In this document: positions 8,215 to 17,417 of the stretch, piece after piece
Numbering within the stretch: the stretch's first letter is position 1
How the letters are laid out: each line of letters opens with the position of its first letter
Assembly (NCBI GenBank): GCA_003370465.1
Contig: QQTG01000010.1
Coordinates: 1-57,972 of the forward strand
Direction of reading: 5' to 3'
DNA: 57,972 nt
Source of the DNA: Kangiella sp. HD9-110m-PIT-SAG07
Lineage (GTDB): Bacteria > Pseudomonadota > Gammaproteobacteria > Enterobacterales > Kangiellaceae
Notes under the pieces: model-generated
What the model was told of the DNA's origin: nothing
The model's input: the letters and a program-made list of their open reading frames with translations, nothing else
Databases searched by the model: none
Made by a program: the position numbers and the translations under genes

Positions 8215-8967
8215 TTACCATTCTATTTCTTGACCATCCCAGGCGTAGAATTTACCACTATCGACTAACCCAACTTTTTCAATCACTGCCATCATTTTAT
8301 TGATGGCAAATTCTGGTGTGAATAATTTCTCCGCTGGGACATTGGCTTGAAAGGGCTCAGACAAATTGGTGTCAGTGGTTCCAGGGTGGATGGCAATAAC
8401 CGAGCAGTGTTTAAAGCGTCTACTGGCTTCGATGGATAAGGTTTTAATGATTTGATTTAAGGCAGCTTTACTTGCCCTATAGCTATACCAGCCACCAAGA
8501 TAGTTATCACCGATGCTACCCACTCGTGCTGATAAAGAGGCAAACACGCCTGTCGAATTGAGGTTTTTTGCGCCTTTATTAAGATGTGATAGTAAATGTT
8601 TTGCGATTAATGGTGTGATTAGAGCGTTGGCTTTTATGATCTCTTCAAAGCTATTTGCATTAAAGTCTTCTATTTTCTTTTCTGGACTGATTCCTTTAGA
8701 ACCATTATGCAATAAACCGCAGGCATTTATAAGCAGTTGAATATTAAATTCACGCCCCATTAAATATTCTGAGAACAGTTGTAATTCAGTTTCTGAGCTA
8801 GGGTCTAGCTGCATCAAGTGAAGCTTACCCATACCTTTTCTTTCAATGGTCTGAAAGCTTTGTAACTGACGAGTACACGCAAAGACATGCTCGTAATGTA
8901 CAAGGCAGTATTCAACGAATTGATGGCCTATGCCGCCACTCGCACCAAATATAATTGCGGTTTTCAT
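8215..8967 (-). CDS. short-chain dehydrogenase/reductase (CsgA/C-factor-like)
   Basis: A 250-residue Rossmann SDR. IIFGASGGIGHQ at residues 5-16 is the glycine-rich NAD(P) site, LLINACGLLH near residue 84 corresponds to the NNAG motif, and YSYRASKAALN near residue 162 contains the catalytic YxxxK. The shape resembles the Myxococcus C-factor-type subgroup annotated as cell-cell signalling proteins; substrate unknown. It converges on the flavin reductase gene with only 12 bases between the stops. Confidence 0.85.
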   Translation of the reverse strand: MKTAIIFGASGGIGHQFVEYCLVHYEHVFACTRQLQSFQTIERKGMGKLHLMQLDPSSETELQLFSEYLMGREFNIQLLINACGLLHNGSKGISPEKKIEDFNANSFEEIIKANALITPLIAKHLLSHLNKGAKNLNSTGVFASLSARVGSIGDNYLGGWYSYRASKAALNQIIKTLSIEASRRFKHCSVIAIHPGTTDTNLSEPFQANVPAEKLFTPEFAINKMMAVIEKVGLVDSGKFYAWDGQEIEW

Positions 8968-9092
8968 AGACTCAGTATTATTCTTTACTTGTGAATAGAA
9001 AGTGAAGAATCTTAAAGCCTTCGTATTAGACTTTGCTTTACCGATGATTTCAGTATGATATGAGGAATTAGTGGAGCATAAGGAACAATATT

Positions 9093-9677
9093 TTGTCTGA
9101 AAAGCGCATGGGTATTACCGATGTTTTAGAGTCGGTAAAAGAAAATGCTTCTGGGGAGAACGTTGAGCTCGGGGAAGTTGTGGAGCATTTGGAAAATCGT
9201 GGCTTCGGTCCTATTTTGTTAGCACCGGCTTTGGTGGCATTACTCCCAACGGGCGCGATTCCAGGAATTCCTAGTGCCTGCGGAATACTCATCTTCTTAA
9301 TTGCGATTCAGATGGCGTGGGGCAAAAAACACCCGTGGTTACCGAAAAAACTGAAGTCTATTGGTTTTAGTCAGGACAAGCTGGGAAAAGTTATCGACGA
9401 AGTTTCTCCTTATACGAAAAAAGTTGATCGCTGGTTTAAGCCCAGGGTGTCAATCTTGTCTGAAGGTATTGTTAAGCGGACAATTGCTGTTTTGTGTGCG
9501 TTGGCTGGACTGGGCATGATTCCTTTAGAGTTAGTACCTTTTGCGGTCATGCTGCCTGCGTTTGCTATTGTGCTTGCTGCGGTGGGGTTGAGCACTGAAG
9601 ATGGTGTGGTGATATCAATCGCCAGTATTATTATGGTCGGCTCGTTTTATTTATTGTGGGTGAATTATTTGCAATAA
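9093..9677 (+). CDS. ExoD-family membrane protein
   Basis: The protein (194 residues) matches the ExoD family, named for a Rhizobium exopolysaccharide gene; the molecular role is unsettled. ENVELGEVVEHLENRGFGPI leads into three or four membrane segments: LLAPALVALLPTGAIPGIPS to LIAIQMAWG (about residues 48-75), two helices between residues 127 and 163, and a last one at about 172-190. WLPKKLKS after the first hydrophobic region is typical. A TTG start is preferred because AAGGA lies eight bases upstream; an ATG five codons in is the alternative. Confidence 0.8.
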   Translation: MSEKRMGITDVLESVKENASGENVELGEVVEHLENRGFGPILLAPALVALLPTGAIPGIPSACGILIFLIAIQMAWGKKHPWLPKKLKSIGFSQDKLGKVIDEVSPYTKKVDRWFKPRVSILSEGIVKRTIAVLCALAGLGMIPLELVPFAVMLPAFAIVLAAVGLSTEDGVVISIASIIMVGSFYLLWVNYLQ

Positions 9678-9710
9678 GACTTATGACCGTAAAATTTATC
9701 ATAAGAGGGT

Positions 9711-9980
9711 CTAACGTAACTGGCTGTCTTTGCTTCCACGGCGGTTAATATTGCTGTTACTCCTCTTTTCCTGCTCGTATTCTTCCTGACATTCGATACA
9801 TAAGCGAACGCCTTTAAGGGCTTCTCGGCGTGCTGGAGGTATTTCTGCATCGCACCATTCGCAGTGAGTCAGTGATTCACTCGCATGATTCATTTCGCTA
9901 CGTGCTTTATCCACTGCATCCTTAATAGTACTTTCAATCTGTTCCTGCACAGCGCCTTCACGCGCCCAACCTGTTGCCAT
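9711..9980 (-). CDS. DksA/TraR C4-type zinc finger protein (YbiI-like)
   Basis: This 89-residue protein starts MATGWAREGAVQEQIE, which resembles E. coli YbiI (MASGWANDDAVNEQIN). A Cys4 zinc finger, CEWC followed by CIEC, lies in the second half with the PPARREALKGVR segment between. DksA-type fingers act on RNA polymerase, but the short YbiI branch is uncharacterised. The start at 9980 is chosen over one seven codons upstream because of this similarity and a GAGA site just before it. Confidence 0.85.
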   Translation of the reverse strand: MATGWAREGAVQEQIESTIKDAVDKARSEMNHASESLTHCEWCDAEIPPARREALKGVRLCIECQEEYEQEKRSNSNINRRGSKDSQLR

Positions 9981-10029
9981 AACGTTCTCGTTTATTCGCA
10001 TCTATAGCGTATATATGAGGGGTTTTTGA

Positions 10030-10935
10030 TTAAATTTCAAGCGATCCCGGTGATATGAATTCTAGTTCACGCTTGCTTACCGGGTCGATAAAGCTAAGAT
10101 TTTTAGCGTGTAACTGTAGCGGTTTCTGATAATTATCGGGTTCTTTGGGTTGTAGAGTCGGATAGAAGCGATCATTAAGAATTGGAAAGCCAATATGCTG
10201 CATATGTAGGCGGAGCTGATGCGTGCGTCCAGTGATGGGGGATAATGTAAACAGGGCTTTAGAGCTGGACTGTTCAATACATTCGATAACCGATTCGGCG
10301 TACTGACCTGCTTTTGTCTCCGCGCAGTTTTCAAATAAAAATTTAGGGGTGGAACGTTTTAAGTGGTTTTTGATATGCCAAGATTGTCCTTGGATCTTTT
10401 CGTCGCCACGAACCGCTGCAATTGCTTGGTATTGCTTTTTAATGGTTCTTTCTGAAAATAATTGATGATATTGGTGCCTTGTTTTTGGGTTCGTCGAGAA
10501 TAGCACTAACCCCGAAGTATCGCGATCTAAACGATGCACAGCCTGTAAATCCGGAATACCTGTGCCTTTAATCAATCGCTCTTGCAGACACTCATTGACG
10601 AAAACGCCGCCCGGCATCACTGGCAAGAATGGTGGTTTGTGAGCAATTAAGAAGTGATCACTGTGTTCGATGATAATTTCTTTAAACGGTACTTTGGGTT
10701 CCTCGGGTACTTCACGGTAGTAACCGAGAGTCTTATTGGGCTGATAGGGTGTATTTCTATTAATGTCGCTATCGAGGCCTTGGTCATCCCGCCAGAAAAC
10801 CTTGCCAGCGCTCATCCGTTCTACCCAAACATCCTGACTGATGTGAGGAAACTGCTTAATTAAGAATGCCAATACAGTAGTATGCTCTGCAGGAGCGGGG
10901 AGCGTGATAAATGAAGGGTGGTTTGCCTGAGACAT
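10030..10935 (-). CDS. RluA-family pseudouridine synthase
   Basis: The 301-residue protein has an RluA catalytic core. HRLDRDTSGLVLF contains the catalytic Asp, HKPPFLPVMPGG is the upstream substrate-side motif, and GRTHQLRLHMQHIGFPILND is the C-terminal RluA block. It isomerises uridine in rRNA or tRNA; the short S4-like N-terminus (VWVERMSAGKVFW) does not settle which position. The frame stays open a further 57 codons upstream, but that would overlap the divergent lipoprotein gene and reads as non-protein, so the start is placed at 10935. Confidence 0.85.
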   Translation of the reverse strand: MSQANHPSFITLPAPAEHTTVLAFLIKQFPHISQDVWVERMSAGKVFWRDDQGLDSDINRNTPYQPNKTLGYYREVPEEPKVPFKEIIIEHSDHFLIAHKPPFLPVMPGGVFVNECLQERLIKGTGIPDLQAVHRLDRDTSGLVLFSTNPKTRHQYHQLFSERTIKKQYQAIAAVRGDEKIQGQSWHIKNHLKRSTPKFLFENCAETKAGQYAESVIECIEQSSSKALFTLSPITGRTHQLRLHMQHIGFPILNDRFYPTLQPKEPDNYQKPLQLHAKNLSFIDPVSKRELEFISPGSLEI

Positions 10936-11089
10936 TGTATGGGTATGTTGCAAATCTTTGGTATTAGGATTGTAACAATGATTGTAGTAAAAATATGCCA
11001 AGATATAGAATCTAGCGTCATGCCACTTAAGGCGATTCCTATTTTTTAAAATTACAGGTATGATGATTTCTGGATTACAACAGGACGAT

Positions 11090-11383
11090 ATGATGAAAAA
11101 AATCACTTATTTATTAATTGCTTGCGCAATGACTTTATTTTTAACGGCATGTGGTGCACCAACTATTGATGCTTCTAGCGAAGAAGCGATGAAGACCTCA
11201 ATGGAAGAAATCACTAAAGATATGTCTGAAGCAGAAAAAACTGAATTCGGAATGGCGATTATGGCGGTTTCTATGCAAGTTGCGATGGAGAATATGGGCA
11301 ACCCAGAAAAAGCTGAGGGTGCTGTTCAAGACGCTTTAGATGGAAAAACTGCACAAGAAGTTATTGAGATGAGTAAAGAATAG
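11090..11383 (+). CDS. small lipoprotein, DUF6694-like
   Basis: The 97-residue protein begins MMKKITYLLIACAM and has the lipobox LTAC near residue 22, so it is a lipid-anchored envelope protein. The mature part is acidic and helical, starting GAPTIDASSEEAMKTSMEEI. This resembles the DUF6694 lipoprotein family (PKIDGSSEE... start), whose function is unknown. AGGA precedes two consecutive ATG codons (11090, 11093). A strong terminator follows, so it is probably monocistronic. Confidence 0.75.
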   Translation: MMKKITYLLIACAMTLFLTACGAPTIDASSEEAMKTSMEEITKDMSEAEKTEFGMAIMAVSMQVAMENMGNPEKAEGAVQDALDGKTAQEVIEMSKE

Positions 11384-11411
11384 TATAGCTAATATATTGA
11401 TTTACTTATAG

Positions 11412-11435
11412 AAAGCGCCTACGGGCGCTTTTTTT
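11412..11435 (+). terminator. rho-independent terminator after the lipoprotein gene
   Basis: AAGCGCC-tac-GGGCGCTT forms a tight GC stem followed directly by a run of Ts. Confidence 0.9.
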
Positions 11436-11491
11436 ATGTCCCTTCAATAAAGACACTCCTGAATTTGTTGCAAATATGACTTGATTTGCAG

Positions 11492-11508
11492 ATGATAATT
11501 GTTATCAT
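11492..11508. promoter_or_regulatory. Fur box upstream of the TonB receptor
   Basis: ATGATAA-TTG-TTATCAT is a near-perfect palindrome matching the Fur 7-1-7 consensus core. It lies 31 bases before the receptor start. Iron-replete Fur should repress the receptor and the PepSY gene behind it. Confidence 0.85.
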
Positions 11509-11539
11509 TCGCGCTATCTTTCTAGTTTAAGGCGAAATT

Positions 11540-13639
11540 ATGAAGTATTCGTTAATGTCTACAGCAGTGATTGGAGTGTTGGCGCTATCAAACCAGAGTG
11601 CTTACGCCGATGAAAATAAAGAAACAGAAACCATGGTCGTATCAGCGACTCGGGCACCATTACAGCAGAGCGCTGTTCCTGCAACGGTAACCATTATTGA
11701 TGGAAACCAAGTCCGTCAGCAGCTATCGGTCAGTAACTCTTTGTCTGATATTTTAGGCAACTTATTACCTTCATACAGTCCTTCTAGACAGAAATTGACG
11801 AGCTCGGGTGAAACACTTCGTGGCCGCACACCTTTATACCTAATTGACGGTGTTCCACAGTCCAATCCGTTAAGAAACGGTGCTCGTTCTGGTAACACGA
11901 TTGATCCTATGCTGATCGAGCGTGTCGAGGTGATTCATGGCGCTAGCGCTATCCAAGGCCTTGGCGCAAGCGGTGGTATTATTAATATTATTACCAAAAA
12001 CGCAAAAAATGGTACAGAACATCAAGTTACGGCTGGGGTCGCTGCGCCAACCAGCGAAACGTCTGAAGGCTTGTCTTACGATGCTGGATATCTAGTTTCT
12101 CACGGTCAGGGCAAGTGGCAGTTCGTTGCGGGCGTACATTTACGTGAAACTGGAATGTATGTCGATGGTAATGGTGAGCTGATTGGCGTGGACACCACTC
12201 AGGGTGACACCATGGACTCTAGCAGCGAAGATTTATTCGGTAAGGTTATCTATCAGTTCAATAATGAGCAGCAGTTGCAGTTGATGGTTAATCATTATGA
12301 GTTAGCGACTAACGGTGATTACGTCACGGTAACTGGCGATCGTGCTAACGGTATTGCGGCCACTTCAGCTCGTGGTGGCATCGAGGGCGATCCTGCGGAA
12401 AATGAAGTGACTACAATTAGCTTAAATTACAGCGATGCAGATTGGTTAGGCGCAGATCTTAAGTGGCAACTGTTTTCACAAGACTTCTCGGCGCTTTATG
12501 GTGGCGGACGATTTGCGACTTTCCAAGATCCAGACTTTGGTGATGACTTGTATGATCAGTCGCGTAACGATTCAAACAAGATTGGTTCACGTATTACTTT
12601 GAATTGGTTAGAGGTAGCTGACAGCAACATAGATATTACGACGGGCTTTGATTTCTTGCGCGATAGAACTTACCAGGAATTGGCGCAAACTGGTCGAAAG
12701 TGGGTTCCAGAAACTGACTTTGAAAACTGGGCTCCTTACCTACAAGCTCGTCTGAACGAAGGGCCTTGGAGCTTTAGCGCGGGTTTACGTTATGAATACG
12801 GAAAGTTAATCGTTAATGACTTCAGCACATTGGCATCATACGGTAGTCAAGACGTTGAAGGTGGTGAACCATCGTTTAATGAACTACTGACAAACTTCGG
12901 GGTTGTTTATGAGTTTACTGACGAGTGGCGTGGTTTTGTAAGTGTTTCAGAGGGCTTTAGTATGCCTGACGTTGGCCGCGTATTGCGTGGGATCAGCCAG
13001 CCAAATCAATCAGTGGATTCATTCTTGAACTTGCAGCCTGTGCTGACTGAAAACAATGAAGTCGGTATTGAGTATTTTGGTAAAGACTTGGCTTTCTCAG
13101 CCAGTTATTTCGAGTCTGACTCAGATTTAGGGGCTCGTTTATCGGCAAACGCTGATGGTATTTTTGAAGTTAATCGTGAGAAAACTGAAATTAATGGTTT
13201 CGAGCTATCTGCTGAGTATGCATTAACTCAAGAAGCGAGTATCGGTGCTTTATATGCTGATAATGAAGGTGAGTTCGATAGCGATGACAACGGTCAGGTG
13301 GATACGAAACTTGGTGGCCGCAATATCACCCCACGTCGGTTAAACCTATTCTGGAATCATAGCTGGACAGGAATGGTTGATAGCCGCTTGCAGTGGAATA
13401 AGTTCTTCGATCGCGATATTTATAGCGGCGCAGAAGCTATTAATAACTTTGAGGGTTATTCAACCGTAGATTTCTCGTTGAATATTCTGACGGATACTGT
13501 GGGTGAGTTTACAGTTGGCGTAGAGAACTTGTTGGATGAAGACTATTTTACATACTATGCTCAAACCGCTGGTAACGATGGACGTAACTTTAAAGGCCGT
13601 GGCCGCACGTTACGTTTAAATTGGCGACATACTTTCTAA
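11540..13639 (+). CDS. TonB-dependent siderophore receptor (IutA-like)
   Basis: A 699-residue outer-membrane receptor with a signal peptide ending at SAYA. ETMVVSATR near residue 30 is the TonB box/plug start. The plug contains LSDILGNLLPSYSPSRQK, LRGRTPLYLIDGV and ERVEVIHGASAIQG, then GGIINIITK; these resemble the aerobactin receptor IutA and related hydroxamate receptors. The remainder is a beta-barrel ending in aromatic-F (RLNWRHTF). A Fur box directly upstream and a PepSY reductase-like gene directly downstream point to ferric siderophore uptake. The exact siderophore is a guess; no biosynthesis genes are nearby, so it may import a xenosiderophore. Confidence 0.9.
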   Translation: MKYSLMSTAVIGVLALSNQSAYADENKETETMVVSATRAPLQQSAVPATVTIIDGNQVRQQLSVSNSLSDILGNLLPSYSPSRQKLTSSGETLRGRTPLYLIDGVPQSNPLRNGARSGNTIDPMLIERVEVIHGASAIQGLGASGGIINIITKNAKNGTEHQVTAGVAAPTSETSEGLSYDAGYLVSHGQGKWQFVAGVHLRETGMYVDGNGELIGVDTTQGDTMDSSSEDLFGKVIYQFNNEQQLQLMVNHYELATNGDYVTVTGDRANGIAATSARGGIEGDPAENEVTTISLNYSDADWLGADLKWQLFSQDFSALYGGGRFATFQDPDFGDDLYDQSRNDSNKIGSRITLNWLEVADSNIDITTGFDFLRDRTYQELAQTGRKWVPETDFENWAPYLQARLNEGPWSFSAGLRYEYGKLIVNDFSTLASYGSQDVEGGEPSFNELLTNFGVVYEFTDEWRGFVSVSEGFSMPDVGRVLRGISQPNQSVDSFLNLQPVLTENNEVGIEYFGKDLAFSASYFESDSDLGARLSANADGIFEVNREKTEINGFELSAEYALTQEASIGALYADNEGEFDSDDNGQVDTKLGGRNITPRRLNLFWNHSWTGMVDSRLQWNKFFDRDIYSGAEAINNFEGYSTVDFSLNILTDTVGEFTVGVENLLDEDYFTYYAQTAGNDGRNFKGRGRTLRLNWRHTF

Positions 13640-13673
13640 TTAGTAATACTGTTTTAGAAAGTTAGGAGTATCA

Positions 13674-14768
13674 GTGAAAAAGTATTCAATGATGATTCAC
13701 AAATGGCTGGGCCTTGCGCTCAGCCTTTGGCTTTTATTGGTTACTATAACCGGTACAGTATTGCTGTATAAGAATGAGCTGTTAGTTTTAACCTATCCAC
13801 AGCTCGAACAATCTCAGCAAGTCACACAACAACAAGCCATTAATATCATTGAGTCCGGTACTATGTCGGACGAATCGCGTTATGTCTTTGTACCAACCGA
13901 TTTGCACCCTTGGATTGAAGCGATTGAAGCGTCAGGTGAGCGTGTTTATTACTCGACCGAGGGCGAGATCCTAGTTAGAAGAGCTGAGTATGGAGATTGG
14001 ATTAGTTGGTTTGTGGAATTTCACCATCATTTGTTGCTCGATGACTTAGGTGAGGAACTACAAGGTATTTTTGGGTTACTAACGCTACTGATTTTTATCA
14101 CGGGTTTGATTAAGTGGTGGCCAAAAGGTCGCTGGAAAAAACGTGACCTGGGGGTTACTTTTACAAGACCCGGGAAGAAACGATGGGGGCAAACCTTGTG
14201 GCAGTCTCATCGTACGCTCGGTGTGATTTTACTCATTCCCATGTTGCTGTTAGTCATTACTGGCACCGCGATGATTTACAGTCAGGCCTTTAATAAAGGG
14301 CTTAATACTCTGTTTCCTCAGCATCATCGAGAGCCTGTTGATTATACATCAATGATCAAAGTTCAAAATCAAGTCGCTCAAAATCTTCCTGCGGATTGGA
14401 ATACGCGTTTACAGCAAGTCTCAACGATTCTGCCGGAACTTCGACCTGTGATGATCTACCTTCCCACTGATAAATTACGGATGAAGCAGCCTGAAGAGTG
14501 GCACCCAAACGGTCGAAGCTATGTCAGTTTCTACCCAAATACCAGTCAGGTTGACGAAATTACTAATTATCGAGATCAAACGTTAGGCACTAAAGTTTCT
14601 CAAACTTTCTATGCGTTACATATCGCAGAAGTGGGTGGTTTGAGCTATTTTTCAATTGCCGTGGTCAGCGGTGTTGCGCTAGTTTGGATAACCATTAGTG
14701 GCTTTTGGTTTTGGTTATGGTGTCGTAAGAAAAAAAACGATGCAGGTCGAAAGCGTCGTAACTCTTGA
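13674..14768 (+). CDS. PepSY-associated transmembrane protein (putative siderophore-iron reductase)
   Basis: This 364-residue membrane protein starts with the PepSY_TM pattern: KKYSMMIHKWLGLALSLWLL, with the conserved HKWLG, then VTITGTVLLYKNEL. Further helices occur at about residues 132-152 (FGLLTLLIFITGLIKWWP), 185-205 and 325-350, with histidines (HRTLG, HIAEVGG) that could ligate haem. The family includes inner-membrane proteins that reduce ferric siderophores after uptake. GTG start with TAGGAGT upstream; 34 bases after the receptor, same strand, so co-transcribed under Fur control. Confidence 0.85.
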   Translation: MKKYSMMIHKWLGLALSLWLLLVTITGTVLLYKNELLVLTYPQLEQSQQVTQQQAINIIESGTMSDESRYVFVPTDLHPWIEAIEASGERVYYSTEGEILVRRAEYGDWISWFVEFHHHLLLDDLGEELQGIFGLLTLLIFITGLIKWWPKGRWKKRDLGVTFTRPGKKRWGQTLWQSHRTLGVILLIPMLLLVITGTAMIYSQAFNKGLNTLFPQHHREPVDYTSMIKVQNQVAQNLPADWNTRLQQVSTILPELRPVMIYLPTDKLRMKQPEEWHPNGRSYVSFYPNTSQVDEITNYRDQTLGTKVSQTFYALHIAEVGGLSYFSIAVVSGVALVWITISGFWFWLWCRKKKNDAGRKRRNS

Positions 14769-14969
14769 GCTTGATTACAAATTCTTATCATAAGATAAGT
14801 CTTATTCTATAAAACTAATAATGTGATCTCCATCAATGCGAAAGTGAATTATAAAGCTTGAACTGTTACTCGTTTCTTTAAAATCTTTTATTAAGTTTGG
14901 TGATTTGTGATTGAGATCAAGTATGATCTCCCAGTGTTTGGTCTGGCTATACGAATAGGGAATTTGGAC

Positions 14970-15482
14970 ATGGTAAAAACAACAATTAATGAAGTTAAAT
15001 CGAGTAATGACATTTCTTTGGTTGAAATGTTAGCGAATAAAATTTGGCACGAGCATTACCTTCCGATTATTGGCCGCGAGCAAGTCAAATACATGCTAGG
15101 AAAGTTTCAGTCTACCCCGGCCATTAAGCGTCAAATTCAAGATGGCGCCAATTATCATTTACTATTTGAACAAAACCACCCTGTGGGTTATTTCTGTTAT
15201 CACTACGAAAATGATGCACTATTCTTAAGCAAAATCTATGTTGCAAAAGAAGTTAGAGGCAAAGGTATCGGTAAGCGAGCGCTAGATTTTATGTGTAAAG
15301 AAGCAAAAGGGCAGTCAGCCAAAGTGATTCGTTTAACCGTTAATAAATTTAATCTCGGAACGATCGCTGCTTATAAACAGCTCGGCTTTGAAACCAAAGA
15401 TTCTGTGGTTAAAGATATTGGGGGCGGTTTTGTTATGGATGATTATTTAATGGAAATGCCTATAGTGAAAAAAGCGGTTTAA
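14970..15482 (+). CDS. GNAT family N-acetyltransferase
   Basis: The 170-residue protein has the GNAT acetyl-CoA loop VRGKGIGKRALDFM (R/QxxGxG/A) around residue 99, preceded by the ALFLSKIYVAKE strand, and ends the fold with NLGTIAAYKQLGFE. IWHEHYLPIIGREQVKYML near the N-terminus is typical of an uncharacterised proteobacterial subgroup. The acceptor is unknown. The ATG at 14970 has AGGGA eight bases upstream; a GTG 21 codons earlier is possible but poorer. The terminator stem overlaps its last codons. Confidence 0.8.
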   Translation: MVKTTINEVKSSNDISLVEMLANKIWHEHYLPIIGREQVKYMLGKFQSTPAIKRQIQDGANYHLLFEQNHPVGYFCYHYENDALFLSKIYVAKEVRGKGIGKRALDFMCKEAKGQSAKVIRLTVNKFNLGTIAAYKQLGFETKDSVVKDIGGGFVMDDYLMEMPIVKKAV

Positions 15483-15498
15483 ATAAACCGCTTTTTTA
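15469..15498. terminator. bidirectional rho-independent terminator
   Basis: AAAGCGGTTT-aaat-AAACCGCTTT with A- and T-runs on both sides serves the converging GNAT and gamma-glutamyltransferase genes. The stem includes the GNAT stop codon. Confidence 0.9.
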
Positions 15499-15521
15499 TT
15501 AATACAGAAAGCCAATTAATA

Positions 15522-17246
15522 CTAATAACCAGCGGCTTGACCGTCTTTGCGTGATTCTGATGCGCCGCGATAAACGCCTTCTTCATGATCCCGCATAATA
15601 GCTTGATACCCACCAAAACCACCGTTACCACTTCGAACATCATGGCCTTTCTGTTGCAGCTCTCGAAGGACTTGCGGCGGGGCGCCAGACTCGATTTCAA
15701 TATAGCCGCCGTCAGTTAAATATTTAGCTTGGCTTTCCGTGGGTTCCGTCGACCCCATATGCTGCCAGCGTGTAGCGTCGCCAGCTTCCTGTAGGTTCAT
15801 ACCGTAATCCACCATATTAACCAAGATTTGTACATGACCCTGAGGCTGCATTGCGCCGCCCATTACGCCATAGCTCATAAAAGGTTTGCCGTCTTTTGTG
15901 ATGAATGCAGGAATAATGGTGTGGAAAGGGCGCTTGGCAGGTTCATAAGCGTTGGCGTGAGTTTTGTCCATTGAGAACAACTGACCACGATCCTGAAAAA
16001 CAAAACCCAAGCCAGGAACAACAACACCAGAACCCATGCCACGATAGTTACTTTGAATTAAAGAGACCATGTTGCCATCTTTATCCGCCGTAGTAAGGTA
16101 AATAGTGTCACCTTCGGTTAAGTTTGGGTTGCCAGCTTGAACTGTTCGTGCGGCGCGTTGGGTAATCAGTTTGGCACGCTCTTTACCGTATTTTTCAGAA
16201 ATCAATGCCTCGATTGGCTGCTCAGAAAAGTCCATATCGGCATAAAACTTAGCTCGGTCTTCAAACGCTAGCTTTTTGGCTTCAACCATAGTGTGTAAGC
16301 TTTCTGTGCTGTTGAAGCCCATCTTTGCAAGATCGAAGTTTTTTAAGACCTGTAACATCTGTAGAGCAGCGATACCTTGACCGTTCGGCGGAAGTTCCCA
16401 CAAGGTATGGCCCTTGTATTCGACACCTAAAGGTTCAACCCAGTTAGAGTCATGTTCAGCTAAATCTTCGTAGCGCAAATAACCGCCATTAGCTTTCATA
16501 AATTCATCTATCTTCTTAGCAATTTCGCCCTCATAAAATGCATAGCGACCATTTTTTGCTAGTAACTTATAAGTATTCGCTAACTCGGGGTTTTTAAACA
16601 TTTGTCCTTCACGCGGAGCTTTGCCATCGATGGTGAAGGTGTCTTTAAAGCTACCTGGCTGCGGACTTAAACGTGGCACACTGAGATTCCAGTAATAAGA
16701 GATGAGCTCAGATACTGGAAAGCCGTTTTCTGCATAGCCGATTGCCGGTTGTAAAACTTTCTCCATTGGCATTTCGCCGAATTTACTGTGAAGCTCGAAC
16801 CAGCCATCTACTGCGCCCGGAACTGAAATGGGTAGCATGCCGTAAGGAGGTAGGGTTTCTCTATCTAACTTATTAAGCTCTTGTTCTAACTTATCGTAAG
16901 TGAGTCCCTTCGGAGAGCGTCCAGAAGCATTTAAGCCATACAGCCGTTGTGTTTTCTCATGCCACAGAATGGCGTACAGATCGCCACCGATACCACTACC
17001 TGTTGGTTCCATAAGACCTAAAGCTGCATTAGCACCAATCGCTGCATCGATAGCGTTTCCGCCATTTTTCATGATGTCTAACGCGATCTGCGTGGCTAGA
17101 GGTTGACTGGTCGCAGCCATAGCATTTGGCGCTATGACTTCGGAACGCGTAGCGTGCATTTCACCAGTTACTCGGTCGGCGGCTTGCGTCGATGCGCTAA
17201 ATATTAGCGTGCTCAACAGCGCAAACTTCATGGTTTTTAATATCAT
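15522..17246 (-). CDS. ggt: gamma-glutamyltransferase
   Basis: This periplasmic Ntn-hydrolase cleaves gamma-glutamyl bonds of glutathione and related compounds. The 574-residue precursor has a signal peptide ending at TQAA, then MAATSQPLATQIALDIMKNG and EPTGSGIGGDLY. The self-processing site is in EGDTIYLTTADKDGN; the Thr of DTIYL aligns with the nucleophile (Thr391) of E. coli GGT and begins the small subunit. GSGVVVPGLGFVFQ and the glycine-rich C-terminus complete the fold. The start is put at 17246 because GGGGAG lies just before it; the frame remains open further upstream without a signal sequence. Confidence 0.9.
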   Translation of the reverse strand: MILKTMKFALLSTLIFSASTQAADRVTGEMHATRSEVIAPNAMAATSQPLATQIALDIMKNGGNAIDAAIGANAALGLMEPTGSGIGGDLYAILWHEKTQRLYGLNASGRSPKGLTYDKLEQELNKLDRETLPPYGMLPISVPGAVDGWFELHSKFGEMPMEKVLQPAIGYAENGFPVSELISYYWNLSVPRLSPQPGSFKDTFTIDGKAPREGQMFKNPELANTYKLLAKNGRYAFYEGEIAKKIDEFMKANGGYLRYEDLAEHDSNWVEPLGVEYKGHTLWELPPNGQGIAALQMLQVLKNFDLAKMGFNSTESLHTMVEAKKLAFEDRAKFYADMDFSEQPIEALISEKYGKERAKLITQRAARTVQAGNPNLTEGDTIYLTTADKDGNMVSLIQSNYRGMGSGVVVPGLGFVFQDRGQLFSMDKTHANAYEPAKRPFHTIIPAFITKDGKPFMSYGVMGGAMQPQGHVQILVNMVDYGMNLQEAGDATRWQHMGSTEPTESQAKYLTDGGYIEIESGAPPQVLRELQQKGHDVRSGNGGFGGYQAIMRDHEEGVYRGASESRKDGQAAGY

Positions 17247-17417
17247 TAGGACTCCCCAAAAGGTTTTATGTGCATTGATAATAAACGCTGTGCAGTAGAA
17301 ATTAAAGGCTTGTCGTCGTACAGGATTGCAGTTTTGCATTAAAACAGTGCGAACACTATCGCATACAGATAGTCCGTACTGAATCATAATAAAGCTATCA
17401 GAAAGGAGGGGGATGCC

